Assembly (NCBI GenBank): GCA_002104905.1
Contig: MCFE01000031.1
Span: 1-64,000 of the forward strand
DNA length: 64,000 bases
Direction: 5' to 3'
Origin: Basidiobolus meristosporus CBS 931.73
Lineage: Eukaryota; Basidiobolomycota; Basidiobolomycetes; Basidiobolales; Basidiobolaceae
Below, in pieces: positions 45,360 through 59,076 of the stretch. Under the pieces are notes generated by a model. That model had not been told where the DNA came from, did not search any database, and saw only the letters and a program-made list of their open reading frames with translations. The position numbers were made by a program, and so were the translations under genes. The number at the start of each line of letters is the position of its first letter. Positions within the stretch are counted from its first letter, which is position 1.

Positions 45360-45850
45360 CTTTGTGTGGTCAATAGATGACGGATATCAGCTACGGTTGA
45401 GAGGCCGGAGTTCGAAGAACGCGTTGAAAGTCAGCAATCTGAGGATATATATATACAGTCAGATGGAAAACTCCATTTAATCACCATACAGCAGCTACAC
45501 ACTTTCGATTGTCATTGGAGAAAAATACGTTATCTCGACCAAGTAGTTCGAAGTGGCAGTTGGAAGAAAGTAAACAACTCGATTTGGTCGGAGGATTTCA
45601 AAACAACTTAGGTTGCCTAACTTGCTGACTAAACGGCCACACTGCGTGGTTAACTCCGGATGGGATCTTTTTCAATAAATCTCCCAATTTGAAAAAAAAT
45701 CCATGATGAAAGTAATGCCCGGCAAGAGATTTCTTTCAAGACGATTATTTACCAACGTACTTCCCTTTTGGGTGCACAAGCTAGACCAACATGATGTTTT
45801 ATGACGGAAGTTTTGGTGATGGGAGAAAAGGCCCTGTGCCTCATGAGAGA
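45360..45850. promoter_or_regulatory. Bidirectional promoter, Surf4 and eIF2B gamma
   Basis: An AT-rich region of about 490 bases between divergent starts. It must contain both promoters; no specific factor site is called. An upstream in-frame open stretch (45791-45850) precedes the eIF2B gamma ATG. Confidence 0.5.
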
Positions 45851-47661
45851 ATGACCGAATTCCAGGCCATCGTGCTGGCCGGCCACGGCAACAGGTTAGA
45901 CGATAGTTGGTTTCCGATCGAGCGACCCCTTCGAGGCCATGGTTTTAACTTTGCTCCTCTCGTAACACAGAATGTCTCCTCTCACCAACGAAGAGAATTT
46001 GCCAAAGGCGCTGTTGCCAGTTGCCAACAAGCCATTGCTTTGGTATCCTCTTAACTGGCTCGAGAAGGCTGGGATTAAAGGTACATTTGACTGCTTGGAA
46101 GCAGAGTTCCTGTGTATTCATGCATTGCCCAACGCTGCACATAGATATCATCGTCATCGCCCCTTCCTCTGCGAGCGCAAAGATCTCCCATTATCTGACA
46201 AGTGTATACAAAAAGACTTCCCACGTCGAGTTGGTAGCCCTGGAGGGATACGTCGGCACAGTCGAGGCTTTGCGACAAGTCAAGGACAAAATCAGGGTAT
46301 GCTTCTGTTGCGTGGCGTGAGGAATGTAAGCTCACCTCCTTCTCTCTAGCATGACTTCATTGTTATGAGCTGCGACCTGGTATTCGACTTGGTTCCCCAC
46401 GATTTCCTCAATTTCCACCGTGTCAACGATTCCACCATGACCTCGTTGTTCTACGAGCCCATCAAATCCGAGGGCGGTGGTTCTAGCAGAGACGATGATG
46501 GTAGGGCGTAGATTCAGCCACTCACACACATGGACCCGTCCGACTCACCCCATTCTTGCAGACATGAACCAGTATGTTGGCGTGGATCCCAAAGACTCTC
46601 GACTGATCTATTCCAAGGCTGCCATAGATGTCAGCGATGAATTGGTCTTCCGTATGTCTCTCCTCTGGAAGTTAGTACCATTTAATTACTTCGAGCCAGC
46701 TCCGGGCGGTTGATTGACCCCTGCCACAGACATCCCTGCATCAACGTATACACAACCCTTCGCGACGCCCACCTGTACATCTTCAAACGCTGGGTGATGG
46801 ATTTAATCGTCAAGCAGGAGAAGTTCCTCAGCATCCGTGAGGATCTGGTTCCCTACCTCACCAAGATCCAATATCAAGCCGGGCTGATCGAGAAGGATGA
46901 GATCGAAAAACGTAACCACTCCGTCGTGTCTTGTCTGCGCCAGTGTACTAATGAGCCCCCAGTCATCGCCCACTCTAGTAGCCAGCAAGATCCCTTCGCA
47001 TACTCCAGCTCCAGACGTGTTCTCGAGCAGGACCCGGTCAAATGCCTGGTGTTTTTCTACCGAGGCGGTCTCTGCGGCAGAGTCAACACAGTGGGAACCT
47101 ATTTCGATATGAACAGACATGCAAGTAGCCTCAATTCGCTCTCCAGCGCATCCTCTAATGCCCAATTTAGATGGCCAAGACCAGCACCGACGTGAGAGTC
47201 CCCGCGTCCGCTGAGATCAACTCCAAAACCCAGATCGGCTCAGACTCCATTGTTGGGGAGGGCTCTCGTATGGGTGAGAAATGCTCGGTCAAGAAGTCGA
47301 TCATCGGTGCACACTGCATCATTGGAAAGAACGTCAAAATCAGCAACACCATCCTGATGGACTACGTCCAAGTTGCCGACGGGTAATTTCCCCATGTGCT
47401 CCCCGGGCATCCCACACAGACTCACATACATCTCTCGTGTAGCGCAAAACTGGACGGGTGTGTCGTCTGCAACGGCGCCAACATCCACGAAAAGGCTCAG
47501 CTCAAGGATTGCGAAGTGGGGGCTAATGTCGTCGTAGAGAAAGATAGTAAGTGGCGCTCATTTCAGTTGGCAAGCGTCTGGCTTGTGTCTAACCCATGTC
47601 TCCCCCAACAGCCCAAGCAAAGAGTGAGCGTTTCATGGATTATCCCGAGACGAATGAATAA
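45851..47661 (+). CDS. GCD1: Translation initiation factor eIF2B subunit gamma
   Basis: Ten exons (45851-45894, 45971-46080, 46145-46296, 46350-46500, 46562-46670, 46730-46911, 46963-47120, 47171-47382, 47443-47546, 47612-47661) give 423 residues. A nucleotidyltransferase-like domain opens with [30 protein letters not shown], and later VMSCDLVFD. The C-terminal half has left-handed beta-helix hexapeptide repeats ([32 protein letters not shown]). It is part of the eIF2B GDP-GTP exchange complex for eIF2. The intron after 47120 uses a GC donor (gcaagt). Confidence 0.92.
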
Positions 47662-47838
47662 TCGTCCAGCTACATCTACAACCGCGATTGAAATAAACAT
47701 CTGAAACATCCATCTTCCTTGTGAAAGCACTTGGTTTAATCTATGATTTGGTGGGGATGAAAATACCATACAAATATCTTTAATGAGGATGCTTTGAGTA
47801 GACAATGGATGTAATAGAGGTGCTGGCCAACAGTGGGC

Positions 47839-48358
47839 TTAGAAGCCCTTCTCGGTTAACCATTTACGAACTTCGCGCACGTAGTTCCCCTTCACAACGA
47901 TTTGGGAGGTTCTTCTATTGATGGTGATGTACTCTGATGGGGCAACGGTGCTCAAATCTTGTCGGAGTTTCTAAAAGAGATAGCAAGGTTAATGGCCAGT
48001 TCGCGGGATATACGGCTCCCCTTCCCCTCTCCCAGATACTTACGTCCAAATCTCCCTCGACACGACGGACAATGGTCAGGAAGCGAGTGCCACCGTTCTT
48101 GATATCAGAGTAAACTGGCAGAGATTTGCCGGAGGTACGTTTGACGAAATATTTGATATCGGCGGGTAGCTCATTCTTTGGATACTGAACTAAGTAGAAG
48201 GCGAAGGGTCAATAAACGGTTTCACCGCCGTCAAACATGAGCAACGAGAGCATACTTGACTTCTGGTGGAAGGGGCCCTCACTCTTGGTGGAGTAGGCGC
48301 TGCGGAGAGTCCTTACGGAACCCGGTTTGTATAGACCTAAACTAATTGCTCTCAACAT
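47839..48358 (-). CDS. IMG2: Mitochondrial ribosomal protein mL49 (Img2)
   Basis: Three exons (48358-48256, 48189-48044, 47970-47839) give 126 residues. A basic, acid-free start (MLRAISLGLYKPGSVRTLRSAYS) is a mitochondrial presequence. The mL49 domain reads YFVKRTSGKSLPVYSDIKNGGTR, LTIVRRVEGDL, then INRRTSQIVVKGNYVREVRKWL. It is part of the large mitoribosomal subunit and converges with eIF2B gamma. Confidence 0.9.
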
Positions 48359-48737
48359 CGAACTCGGTTTTGGACGTCTTCCACACCAGCTAAAGCAGAA
48401 CTTTATCCCAATGGAAAACGAAAATTTTGTCCCAAAAATCCCCGCCCGGTCACGTGGGGATGGTCACGAAATTTTTATCCTCCTCAAGATGGAAGTCGAG
48501 CTCGAATGAGCAATCCTGGCCAAGTGGTGTTGGTCATGATAGAAACGATCGCATAATGTGTCACGGTAAACATTCTATTGTTATCATAAAATTAATTTGG
48601 GTGGATAAAGGAGGGAAAGGTGGTTTTGTTAAAAAGTATATATATTGCTACAGAGAAAATCTGGCCGGAAATGAATGCCCATCTCTTCCCTGTCTATTGA
48701 AAATATTCGACTGCAAATAACAAGTTCTACTGCTCAA

Positions 48738-51700
48738 CTAGCGGGTCCGTCTCTTTGGTCTGGCAATTTTTCGGCCAGCAGGGACGGTTCCAGTTCCCAT
48801 ATTAAATCCACCGGGTGTGGCTGCTGGGGCTCCACCCGCGGGTGTACCGCCAAATCCAAAGTTGGCCTGGGGTGCAGCAGGCGTACTACTGCCAAATGTG
48901 AATGGTGCTGGTTGACTTGAAGGAGCGCCGAAGTTGAAATTCCCTCCAGGCGTGGATCCAGCCTGGTTATTTCCCGATCCAAAGGCAAATGAGTTGGGTT
49001 GAGCGGCTGCCGGCTGCGCAGCACCAAAGCCAGCGTTGCTATTGCCACCAAACATCGGGGTCTGCGACTGGGGCTGAGCGGTAGTTGCGCCAAAGCCAGT
49101 ATTGCCGGAGCTACCAAATGTGAATGAGCTGGTGCTGGCTGGAGGATTGCTACTACCAAAAGATACAGAAGAAGGCTGTGATGTGGTGCTAGCGCCAAAA
49201 CCAAAGCCAGGGGTTGTTTGCGCACCATTGTTTCCACCAAAGGTGAATGGAGCGGAGGAAGTTGAAGTGGTATTGGTAGTGGTACTAGCATTGGATCCAA
49301 AGCCTCCAAATGCTGTTGGCGGTGTAGAAGACATAGCATCGCTTGAATTTGACGATCCGAAAGTGAAGGGAGAAGGTGTAGCTTGCGGTTGTGTAGTAGC
49401 ACCAAATGTGGTGGTGGTTTGTGAAGTAGGTGCTCCGAAAGTAAATCCACTTGGCTGAGACTGGGAATTTGAAGAACCAAATGTGAAGGTAGAGGAGGGT
49501 TTAGCGTCCGCGGAAGTGGAAGCTGGCTGAGAAGTCCCGAAACCACCGAAGGAGGGGGTAGATGCACTAGCAGTGGATGCCCCAAATGTAAAGGAAGGCT
49601 TACTCTCTGTAGTGGCAGTAGAAGCAGTGTTGGTAGAAGCACCAAATCCGCCAAAAGAAGGCTTACTTTCTTCGGTGGTTTTAGGGGTTTCTGATGAAGT
49701 TGTGTTGGAGGCTCCAAAACTGAATGGCGATGGCTTAGTAGGTTCGGTAGTGGAGGCACCAAAAGTAAAGCCAGTACCAGTGGATGTACTGGCTGCAGGA
49801 GCACCAAATGTGAATGAGGTACTAGCGCTGACGGGGGTACTAGTATCTGCAACTACAGCTGATCCTTGGGCGGTACTGGTAGCCGCACCAAAAGAAAAGC
49901 CTGTCGCCTTTGAATCGGATGTTTTACCGGAGTCAAATGTAAATCCGCTGGACTTGGACTCGGTCTGACCTGCACTGGTGGTTGCTCCACCAAAAGTAAA
50001 GCCACCAGCTTTAGGTGCCTCTTGACCAGCTGGTGCAGCTACACTACCAAAACTAAAACTAGGCTTGGATTCATCCTTACTTGCGGGAGTGCTCTCACTG
50101 GCACCAAAACTAAACCCGGGCTTGGATTCAGCCTTGCTTGCGGCCGCACTGTCGTTGGCACCAAAATTGAAGGCAGGTTTTACATCGCTAGTGGATGTAG
50201 TAGAGCTTTCCTTTGTGCCAAAGCTGAACGAAGTGGTAGCAGAATCAGGTTTGGTTGCAAGTGGAGTACTAGCACCGCCGAAAGTAAATCCGTCTACTTT
50301 AGGTTCAGCTTGACTGGTACTTGGTAAGCCAAAACTAAAACCAGTAGACTTTGATTCCGATTTTTCTGGGATTGCTGCATTATTGATGGCGCTGGCGTCT
50401 TTTTTGACTTCGGATTTGTCACCGAAAGCAAAGCTGCTAGCGGTATTGGGGCTTGTCTCAGCAGTAGCGGTTGAACTAGCAGAAAGCTGAGAACCAAATC
50501 CTAGAGGCTTTTCACTAGTGCTTGGAGTACCAAAGGTAAATGCAGGCGTGGATTTTGGCTCTTCAGATGAGGTAGCAGGTTTGCTAGTTTCCAAATTGGT
50601 TGAAGCGCCAAATGAAAATGCAGGCATTGGTTTCTCCTTGTTGCCATCTGACTTTTCACCATCTTCTTGGGAGGAAAGATCAGACTTGGCTGCAGTCCCT
50701 GCAAACAACGAGGGTGTTTTGGGCTCATCAGCGGCAAGAGAACCAAACGAAAACCCAGATTTACTGGCAGGAGTGGTCTCCAACGACTTGGACTCAAGAG
50801 TACCGAATGAAAACTTGCTAGTACTTGGTGCCTCTTTATCTTTCGCAGCAGGGGTTTGCGACTCGGCCGCCGTACTAGCAGCGAGTGATGATCCAAACGA
50901 AAATCCAGAGGGCTTCTCCGATTTTTCAACGTTACCAAAACTAAACCCGGACTTGACCTCAGGCTTTTCCTCTGCAGTTTTGTCAACAGCAGCAATTCCG
51001 AATGAAAACCCGGATGGCTTTGTCAGTGAAGGAATTGCTTTGGGTGTTTCGGCCGAAGACAGAGCTTTGGGTTGATCAGCACTAACGTCCTCATTTGGCT
51101 TACTTGGTCCGGGCGATCCAAAAGAGAAGCCAGAGAGCTTACTCTTTACTTCGGCATTCTGTGGAGACTGTAAAGAAGTGGCAACCGTTTCAGTTGCTTT
51201 CCTGTCACTATCTTTAGCAATATCGCCAAGAGAAAATTTGCTGGCTGCCACAGGAGGATTAGTAATTACCGTGCTAGCAGCAACGCTAGGCTTCGGGGTG
51301 CCAAAGCTGAACCCATCAGATGCACCCAGCAATGGCGCAGGTGCCACAGTTTTTAAGGCCTCATTCTCCTCACCCTCACTATCTAAATCCTCGTCACGAG
51401 CAGAGAAACGATTGCTTGTCCCATGCTGCCTAGTAGTAAATCCTTTCATTTTGAGCGAATATTTCTTAAGCGTGTGAGCGGAATCAGCTGGCTTCTCGAC
51501 CTCTGTACGCTTAAACTCAATAGGTAGTGGTGGAGCTTGGATGTCACTCAGGGCAACTGGTGCACCGAAGCTGAAGTCACTTTTCATGGAAGTGTTTTCT
51601 TTATCGTTGGGAGTGGCTTCTTTGGTGGAAGCCTCATCAGCAGAGAGGACTGTGGAACTACCTGCGGTATCTGGCTCAACACTCTTTTGCGCCTCTAATT

Positions 51701-52952
51701 TTTCGGCAATTTGTTTCTTCTTCTCATTTACGGAAGAAAGGAATTCGGAAACCTCGGAGAGACGGGATGGGGCTTTGCTGGTGGCTCGTCGACCTTTAGA
51801 ATAAGGAAGACCCGGAAGACTGAGAGGGACAGAGAGAGCTTTAGTTGGAGGAGCAATATCATCATCTAGCAAAATACTCTTCTTGTTCACGCTCTTACGA
51901 AGTGAAGATGAAGTAGTACTTGTTCTTTTGGCTTCAGAAAATGGAGAAGACATAGATTCGATATTCTCCATAATTCTCCTTGCCTCTGATGGAGTGAACG
52001 GAAATTGAGGAGTTCCCAATCGCTCAACCGACTCACCGGTGCGTTGCTCAACTGTCTTTCTTCTTTTGGTCTGCTGCTCAGATCCTGGGGACCCTGGGGA
52101 AAGGTTCTGCGAGAATGGGCGTCTACCAACGCTGTTGAGACCCGCACCAAATGCTTTATTTGGCGTACGGGTAGAAGCTTGCGACCTTTGCTTTGCAAAC
52201 CGAAATGGACTCTTGCTAGCGTAAAGGTCATCTGATAACACTACTTTCTTCTTGGCCAATGACTCTCGCCCAATACGTCTAACATATTCAATAATATCTG
52301 CATCATTCTCGGTCTTGGATGAAGCAGCCTCGGTAGCTTCAGCCACAGGCAAAGTAGCGGCACGAAGGGGAGTAACAATAGAAGAGTCAAACGAAGGGAC
52401 TCTTGGATATAGAGACTCGGTGGAACCATTTGAGGTTGATTTCTTTCCTTTGCCAGAATCAATTACTAGATCTTTTCTACTACGGGTAGATTCACGAGGG
52501 ATTTCCATAGATTCATCCGGTTTCTCGTGAACACGATCACATCAGCGGAATCCATATTATCAGATTGCTCCGAGTCTGAATCAGATTTGTCCTGGCTATT
52601 CACAGCTGGAGTGGTGGTAAGCTTGGCTGGAGAGTTCCGCAACCATTTCAAGCTAAGTATGCTCTTGACGGAACTAAAGAAGCCACTTTGTTCTTCCTCG
52701 GAGGGCTTACGAGTATTTTTCTTCTGGTTACGAGCATATGGTAGGTTTTGGCGGGGTTTTTTCGAGCGAAGAGGATGACGACTAGGTCCTGCTTCAGATT
52801 CCACGATTACTTGAGATGAAATCTCTGTCGGAGAGAAGTAATCGGGGAAATTAGTACATCCACGTTAGAAATAATAAATCTGAACGAAAAATATCCCAAC
52901 CTCCAATGTCATCATCAGGACTCTCGACTGCGCTTTGGCGTGTTGCGGGCAT
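48738..52952 (-). CDS. FG-repeat nucleoporin (Nup1/Nup153-like), frameshifted as read
   Basis: Exon 1 is 52952-52901. Exon 2, 52824-48738, holds the rest. The N-terminus carries basic segments and an amphipathic helix candidate (SGFFSSVKSILSLKWL), as in Nup1/Nup60, which anchors to the inner nuclear membrane. About 850 residues follow with dozens of FSFG, FTFG and GFG repeats in Ser/Thr/Ala-rich linkers. The C-terminus is basic (RKIARPKRRTR), the kind that binds importins in Nup1. Exon 2 is one base short: near 52524 an A appears missing between VFTR and KPDESM, otherwise the ATG at 52508 would start a 1256-residue frame. Allowing for it, about 1379 residues. Confidence 0.88.
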
Positions 52953-53661
52953 AAAAAGGAAATTATTATAAGCCGGAATAAACACACGTTAAATATAACA
53001 AAATGTGGGACTCTATAATATTGAAAGCGATTCAAGTATGTAAAAAGAAAGATTAACGGCGGAGCAAGACAATGAAGCTTGTAAACGTAGCCAGAACAAG
53101 GCTATCAAAAAGAGATTTGTTGCTTCAGCTAGCCTTATCTATAACGGCCTCTAAATTCGGAAGTCTATGTAAAGCATATATATAATCTATAATTTACCAA
53201 AGTTTTTTTTTCATTAGATCTTCAAAATTTTTGGTTACAACACAAAAAGGCTACCATTTTTAATCAACAATTAAGTGATATCTGCATCAACGCGTTATCG
53301 CTACGTGATGATGACTACCACCAGATCCGATTTCAGAAATTAATTGCCGATATTGAGTGGCCATCATACTCACCAGATTCCGATGAATGTCGCTGGTTCT
53401 TTTATTACTTCAAAGTGAATGGTATATGCTATATATAGGATAGGGGTGTGATAAAACGAGGGCGTGCTATTGTTTTGCTATTGTTTTACAAGAGCACATC
53501 ACTTGAGGTTTTCAACAAAATCTTTGGCGGAGTTTCAAAAAATGTCGATAGACTGGGAATGAGGTTATTGAGAAGTGGAATGGATGGCCTGCCAATGAGT
53601 AAAGAGCAAAATTACACGGAAAAGGGTAAAGACGAGGTTCCGACATTTGACTGAGCATACA
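52953..53661. other. Intergenic region, no gene seen
   Basis: About 700 AT-rich bases with the nucleoporin promoter at the left and the 3' end of the deubiquitinase at the right. A 68-codon plus frame (53448-53654) shows no domain. No RNA gene is recognised. Confidence 0.4.
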
Positions 53662-55854
53662 CTACTTTCCCAACTTTAATCTTGCCGCAAAATCGGAGGT
53701 AGTATCTTCATTGCTCTTCTTGTCTTTTTTGCCTAACCTCCTTCCGGAAAACCAGCTAGGCTTTCGTTCATTTCTTTCGCGCTCCCTCTTCTCTTCCTTT
53801 GGCTCTTCCACCTTGTCTTCAGGCGATTCGTGGTGTCTCCTGGGTGGGGGGCTTTGCAGGGTGAAGTTCTCCATCCCATTCACCAACTCTTGAGACCACG
53901 AGTTCTGGGATACGGTCGGGCTATTAGACAGGCAGGGGATTCCAAGTGTAGTAGTGTCAAGGTTTTGGGTTTCGTAGAATAGCACATATCCGGATCCTGA
54001 ACCTGGTAGATTGCCAAAGTATTTGTACAAATCCGCTTCATCGATTGCCTAGCAACATCACTATTAGTACACGGGGCTACCATAGCAGAGATCCGCATAA
54101 CTACCTCAACACTATCGTCATCGAAGATGAGCCAATTTCCCATGCTCTTGATGAGGGAAATATAATGGCCATGGTGAGGTCCACTTCCAAGATGGACTAC
54201 AACTGCAAAGAGGGAATACAGTCGATCGGGGTCTTGGGCTTTGTCGCTCTAAAACCATGGTCAGCCTTGCCTCGACTGATGCTACATGTGCTGCAATCTT
54301 ACCGTGTTGAATAGTCTCAATTCTAATGGAAAGGCCACTCGATAGGATAGTTTCACGAATTTTCCAACATTTTCCTGATATTTGAATCGCTTTAGGTGTA
54401 GAGCGAGGATGTTGGGGAGCTTCTTGATTTTCATCCTAATAATATTTATGCTCTGTTAGTGGGCGAGAGATAGACACAAATCTCATGCTCTAAAAAAATA
54501 TAGCCCACCTTTTCTCAGCCTCCTGCAGACTACAGCAAACATCACAGAAAAACTTGTTCTTATGGCATAGCATCTCACTTGCCGAGAATTGACGCAAGCA
54601 GCTTGTGACTGAAGAGTTTTCCTCAATATCAATGGAAAGATCCAAGAAAGACTCCTCACGATTGGTGACCTACAACCAATTAGCCACCGATGACACTTAA
54701 CAAAGCACGCCACAAGAGGCTGAACAATACCGTTTCACATGTTAGACACTTCGTCTCGTTTGTTAATTCCCCTTCGAATAATTGATGGACCCATGTTTTT
54801 TCCCCTGCCCCGCTGCTGTTTGAGGATGAGAGTGAAGGTGTCTTGACTAAAACAAAAGAACAGCACAAAGAATGTGAGCTCACAAATCATGCTTATAGCG
54901 ATCTACTACCGTGTAAACTAACCTGAATTTTGAGATCCGTGTGCCTCATGAAGGCTGGCTTCACTAGCACAATGCTTTTCGTAGAGCTGGACATTTTCGG
55001 CAACTGTGTTGAGGATATAGTTCAAAAACTCGTGTGCATCTTGGTGCATGGTACTTCTATAAATCTCTGAAGGAAAGGATGAGTGCCAGAACGCTGGAAA
55101 CATTGGTTTGGCGAAAAATACCATTTTCTTTTCTAAGTTTCGTGATAAACTGGCTTGGAGCGAGAACCCCGTTTCTTTTTCTTTGACTTTGGATTTTCCA
55201 GAATAAATCCTTCATGGCAGTGAAAATGCACTCCTCCATACCTGGAACACAGCTCCCACCATCCTCAGCACCGGGAGTTGGTGGTATGGGCACTGCACTG
55301 GCAGTGGTGCTTACCCCTGGTGTTTGCGCCAGATCGGATTTCCCTTTCTCCTTGTTGCCGGAATGAGCTGTTCAGGGTATGTGCTAAATCCTTGAAACTA
55401 TGCCTTTTTGCGCCTCCGGAAGGTGGCAAAACTAAATTGGGTGGAGTAGATTCGTGCGGTGTTGGGGGCATTGGCGTTGGAGGGATTCCCATCGGCCCAT
55501 TAGGGTAATTCAGTACACAATCCCTAAATGGCCGACAAAAATAGAGCGCTTGAAGAACCGCGTTTAAATAGCTACCAAAGCAGCGTTGGGTAAGTTCGGG
55601 TCAACTAAAAAACAACAAGTGGGCATACCATGTGTTGCCAAACTAACAGATAGAGTTGAAAGGTTAGGAAGTGTACAGATCTGGGCCATTGTACTCAGTT
55701 GCACTTACATTCTCAAAGCCAAAATAGCGCTCAGAACAGGAGGGACCAAACTCGGAAGAGGGATTTTTAGCTTGACCCTATAGTTCAAATGACACATTAG
55801 CAAGAGGTCCACGTGGTCATATTCGAAAGTCGGCTTGTTACCATTCCCATCCAT
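53662..55854 (-). CDS. Ubiquitin-specific protease, USP12/46 (Ubp9/CreB) type
   Basis: A multi-exon minus gene with ATG 55854. The catalytic cysteine is in FGNTC, interrupted by an intron before [17 protein letters not shown]. Later blocks: [33 protein letters not shown], a zinc-type CLTCET and CDVCC pair, [28 protein letters not shown] (catalytic His) and WLIFDDDSV. The insert after PPTP (PP-rich linker, PPSGG) is typical of the fungal branch. The C-terminal tail is charged ([11 protein letters not shown]). In Aspergillus, CreB with its WD40 partner CreC acts in carbon catabolite repression; that this one does so is inference. Confidence 0.9.
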
Positions 55855-56831
55855 TTTAGAAGAGACATATTAAAGGAATCGAATGCGTAGAAAGTGAAGT
55901 CAACGAAGTAAAGATAAGTTGTTATTTAATTGGAAAATCATATATCGTAGGGTCAGGGGATAAATACGTAAATGACTGCTTAAGCTACTAAATAATTTAT
56001 TAGGGATAAAGGACTTCCGAGAGATGGGTTGGTTGAGATTAGAAATCAAAAGAAAGAGCACAATTTCGAGAAAATCCCACACACGTAGTAAGCCAATCCC
56101 TGGGTTAATCAAATCCCTTCAAGAAAAGACTCGGTTCGAATGATGCAAAACTCAAGCGAACTACCAATCACGCGCAGCCAGGGGACCCACAATAGCCCAC
56201 AGGGCACAAAGCCTTCCCACTCACCTAAATCAGAACAAGATGGATAATACTCCAGCAGATTATCCTGGAATATCTCAGCCACAGTTGGAGATAGAATTTT
56301 TGTGAAAATGAATATCCGAGGCAGGCCACTCTAGAATGAGCCTCCTATAATGGTATTACTCACAGACAGTTCGTGTCTTAGGTTCGGTTGCGTGGTTTGT
56401 AACCATGTATATAAATATATCCCTTCAGCTTCTTTGCAGGGTGTACGTGAGTCGATTGAATCAGTCTATATTAATCCGAGACTCCACAACCCATTGTTCA
56501 AAATTTTCTGATTAATTTCTGTCGTCATTATCTTCGTCGCTGTAGAGATCATGAATTTAATGGTGCACATGTTAAATCAAATAGTCAGGAAAAAAAATTG
56601 GTTCAATTTCACTACCCTATTCCTTCTCTCCTCCCTGCCACAAAGTAACCATAGCTCAGGCTCAGTTAGGGGCACATACATACTCAACACTTAGGTCCAG
56701 CCTGTAAATTTCTCATCTTTACCCTAGTTGGTGAATTCTTTCTATACACTTAGTCGCCAGCTTCACTGCTTACACAAAGCGATCGTCTATTCTTTCAAAT
56801 CAGAACAAAAGCGTAAACATCTGTTTTATAC
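55855..56831. other. Divergent promoter region, no gene seen
   Basis: Nearly 1 kb between the deubiquitinase (minus) and PKA (plus) starts. It is unusually long for this window, compatible with a long PKA leader or complex regulation. No conserved sites or RNA genes are recognised. Confidence 0.4.
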
Positions 56832-58311
56832 ATGGCCACGGCAATGACTGCCCCCGTAACCTCAATAGACCACAATGATAAACCGCCATGTAATACAAAA
56901 GTAGACCTAGAAGCACTCCCGGAAGAAGAAGAAAAGAGCACATACGACCAACACGGCTCTGATACCAACAACGGTACTCCTGAGCTTAAGACCAAAAGCA
57001 CCGTCGCGGAGTCAGAAGAAAACGAAAAGAAAAAGTTCTCGCTTAAGGACTTCAAGCTACTCCAAACTTTAGGTAAACATTGCAGATGTTTTTGATTTTT
57101 ACTTTTAAATTCTTGAAGATTTATTGAGCTCGGTTTCTCGTTTCTTGCAGGAACTGGGACTTTTGGTAGAGTTTATTTGGCACAGCACATCGGAACTGAG
57201 AATTATTACGCAATGAAAGTATTGAAAAAGGAGGTTGTCGTTCGTCTCAAACAGATTGAACATATCAACTCGGAAAAGCAGATTTTATCGCAAATACACT
57301 TCCCATTTATAGTTAATTTGTAAGTGGCATTTGCAGCACCTTTCCTTTTTCATTTACTTATGGTTTATTCGTTTCGTATACATAGATTTTGCTCCTTCCA
57401 AGACGACAACAATCTTTACATGCTATTAGAATATGTCATTGGTGGAGAGCTGTTTTCGCACCTCCGTAGAGCCGGTCGCTTCACTAATGACATGACTAGA
57501 TTTTATGCCGCTGAAATAGTGCTTGCAATCGAGTATCTACACTCGAAAGACATAATTTATCGAGACCTCAAGCCGGAGAATCTGCTGCTTGACGACCGTG
57601 GCCACATAAAAATCACTGATTTTGGGTTTGCCAAGGTGGTGGAAGATAGAACCTGGACGTTATGCGGAACGCCGGAATATCTTGCTCCCGAGATTATCCA
57701 AAGTAAAGGTCATGGAAAAGCCGTCGACTGGTGGGCGCTTGGCATCCTCATTTTTGAGATGCTTGCTGGGTAGGCTACACGTTTAATGGTGATGCTGAAT
57801 TGTGCTTGGGCCCTAAAAATACGTACTTGACGTAGATATCCGCCATTCTTTGACGACAGCCCATTTGGTATATACGAAAAGATCCTGGAGGGCAGACTCA
57901 TGTTTCCCTCCCACTTTGATCCAGCGGCTAGGGATTTGATTAAGAAGCTGCTTACCAATGACCGAACCAAACGACTCGGTAACCTCAAGGTGTGTTTTCA
58001 TATACCGTGCGCATTTCGGCGAATGTTCTTAACGTATCTTCTGGATGCAGGATGGGCCAGAGGATGTCAAGAAACACAAATGGTTCCGTGGAATCGACTG
58101 GCAGATTGTTTTGGAGCGGAAGGTGCCGGTAAGAGGTCGTCATTTTGCATTCTTATAGAGCCAGCGTAACAAAGATTCGTCTCCAAAGGCACCCATCGTT
58201 CCCTTGTTTCGCTACCCTGGAGACACTGCCAACTTTGACCGATATCCTGAAGAGGTTCCCGATCAGACGAAATCGGACGACCCGTACAAGCACTTCTTCG
58301 AACATTTTTAA
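56832..58311 (+). CDS. cAMP-dependent protein kinase catalytic subunit
   Basis: Six exons (56832-57072, 57151-57319, 57386-57769, 57836-57989, 58051-58128, 58189-58311) give 382 residues. An N-terminal extension of about 65 polar residues precedes the kinase core: [10 protein letters not shown], the lysine of YYAMKVLKK (K103), [17 protein letters not shown], activation loop [15 protein letters not shown] with the PKA-type Thr, and DWWALGILI. It ends in FEHF, the FxxF C-terminus diagnostic of PKA catalytic subunits. It is the effector of cAMP signalling and is inhibited by the regulatory subunit. Confidence 0.95.
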
Positions 58312-59076
58312 TGGAATCCGCTCATTAATGTTTATCCTAGTCATATTTATTGATTCTAATTACATATCAGCTTCTGCACTCATTTCGTCCCGAGCAGCCA
58401 CCACTGCCAACCTCCATTTTAAGCAGTCAAAATTTCCCTTTCTTTCCTGGTATTCACTAAGTTCCGTTGAGCTTCATTCATACAGGTGTTTTCCATATTA
58501 ATGACATGAATCCTTCGATAGCTGCTTAAAACACAATATGCACATTAGTTCTCTACCTCATAAACATAGTATCATTGAATCTTTAATGCGTTGGTAATAA
58601 ACACCAGAAGATATGTGTACTTGGGGAACTATGGAGAGATACGTACGTCATGAGCCGAGATCAAATCGATCCAACGTGACTGCTTTCCGGAAGAGATTAA
58701 TCACAAAGTTCTACATGTTGGTTATTTTTGCAAGGTTGACTGATTGATTATAAATGGTTATTGGGGTCTCCACATCACATACATATCACATACGCAACCT
58801 CCGTCTCCTTCCAAGAAGGCTGCTCTCCAATATAATCAGCTCAAATTGTGACTAGTCTTAGCTTAGTTAACAAAATTCTAATCGGAGTATTGACCTCATG
58901 TATTGACCAACCAAACTCCTTGAAATTAATCGAGTTGAAGTCAATATCCAGACTGCCTAAAAATTCCCTTCTAGTATTTTTTTTCTCTCTTTAACACGTT
59001 GTCACTTGGTCTTTACTTGTCCCCACTATCTAGACATTTATCATTCAGAGTACAGCGAGGATACAATTTTACAGTT
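58312..59076. other. Intergenic region, no gene seen
   Basis: About 760 bases between PKA and Sin3, both plus strand. It holds the 3' flank of PKA and the promoter of Sin3. No repeats or RNA genes are recognised. Confidence 0.4.

Noticed and set aside
48734-49852. Long alternative-frame open reading on the same strand as the nucleoporin
   Set aside because: It is a Leu/Pro/His-rich shadow of the biased FG-repeat codons, with no domain.
53448-53654. 68-codon plus frame
   Set aside because: No recognisable family or promoter context.
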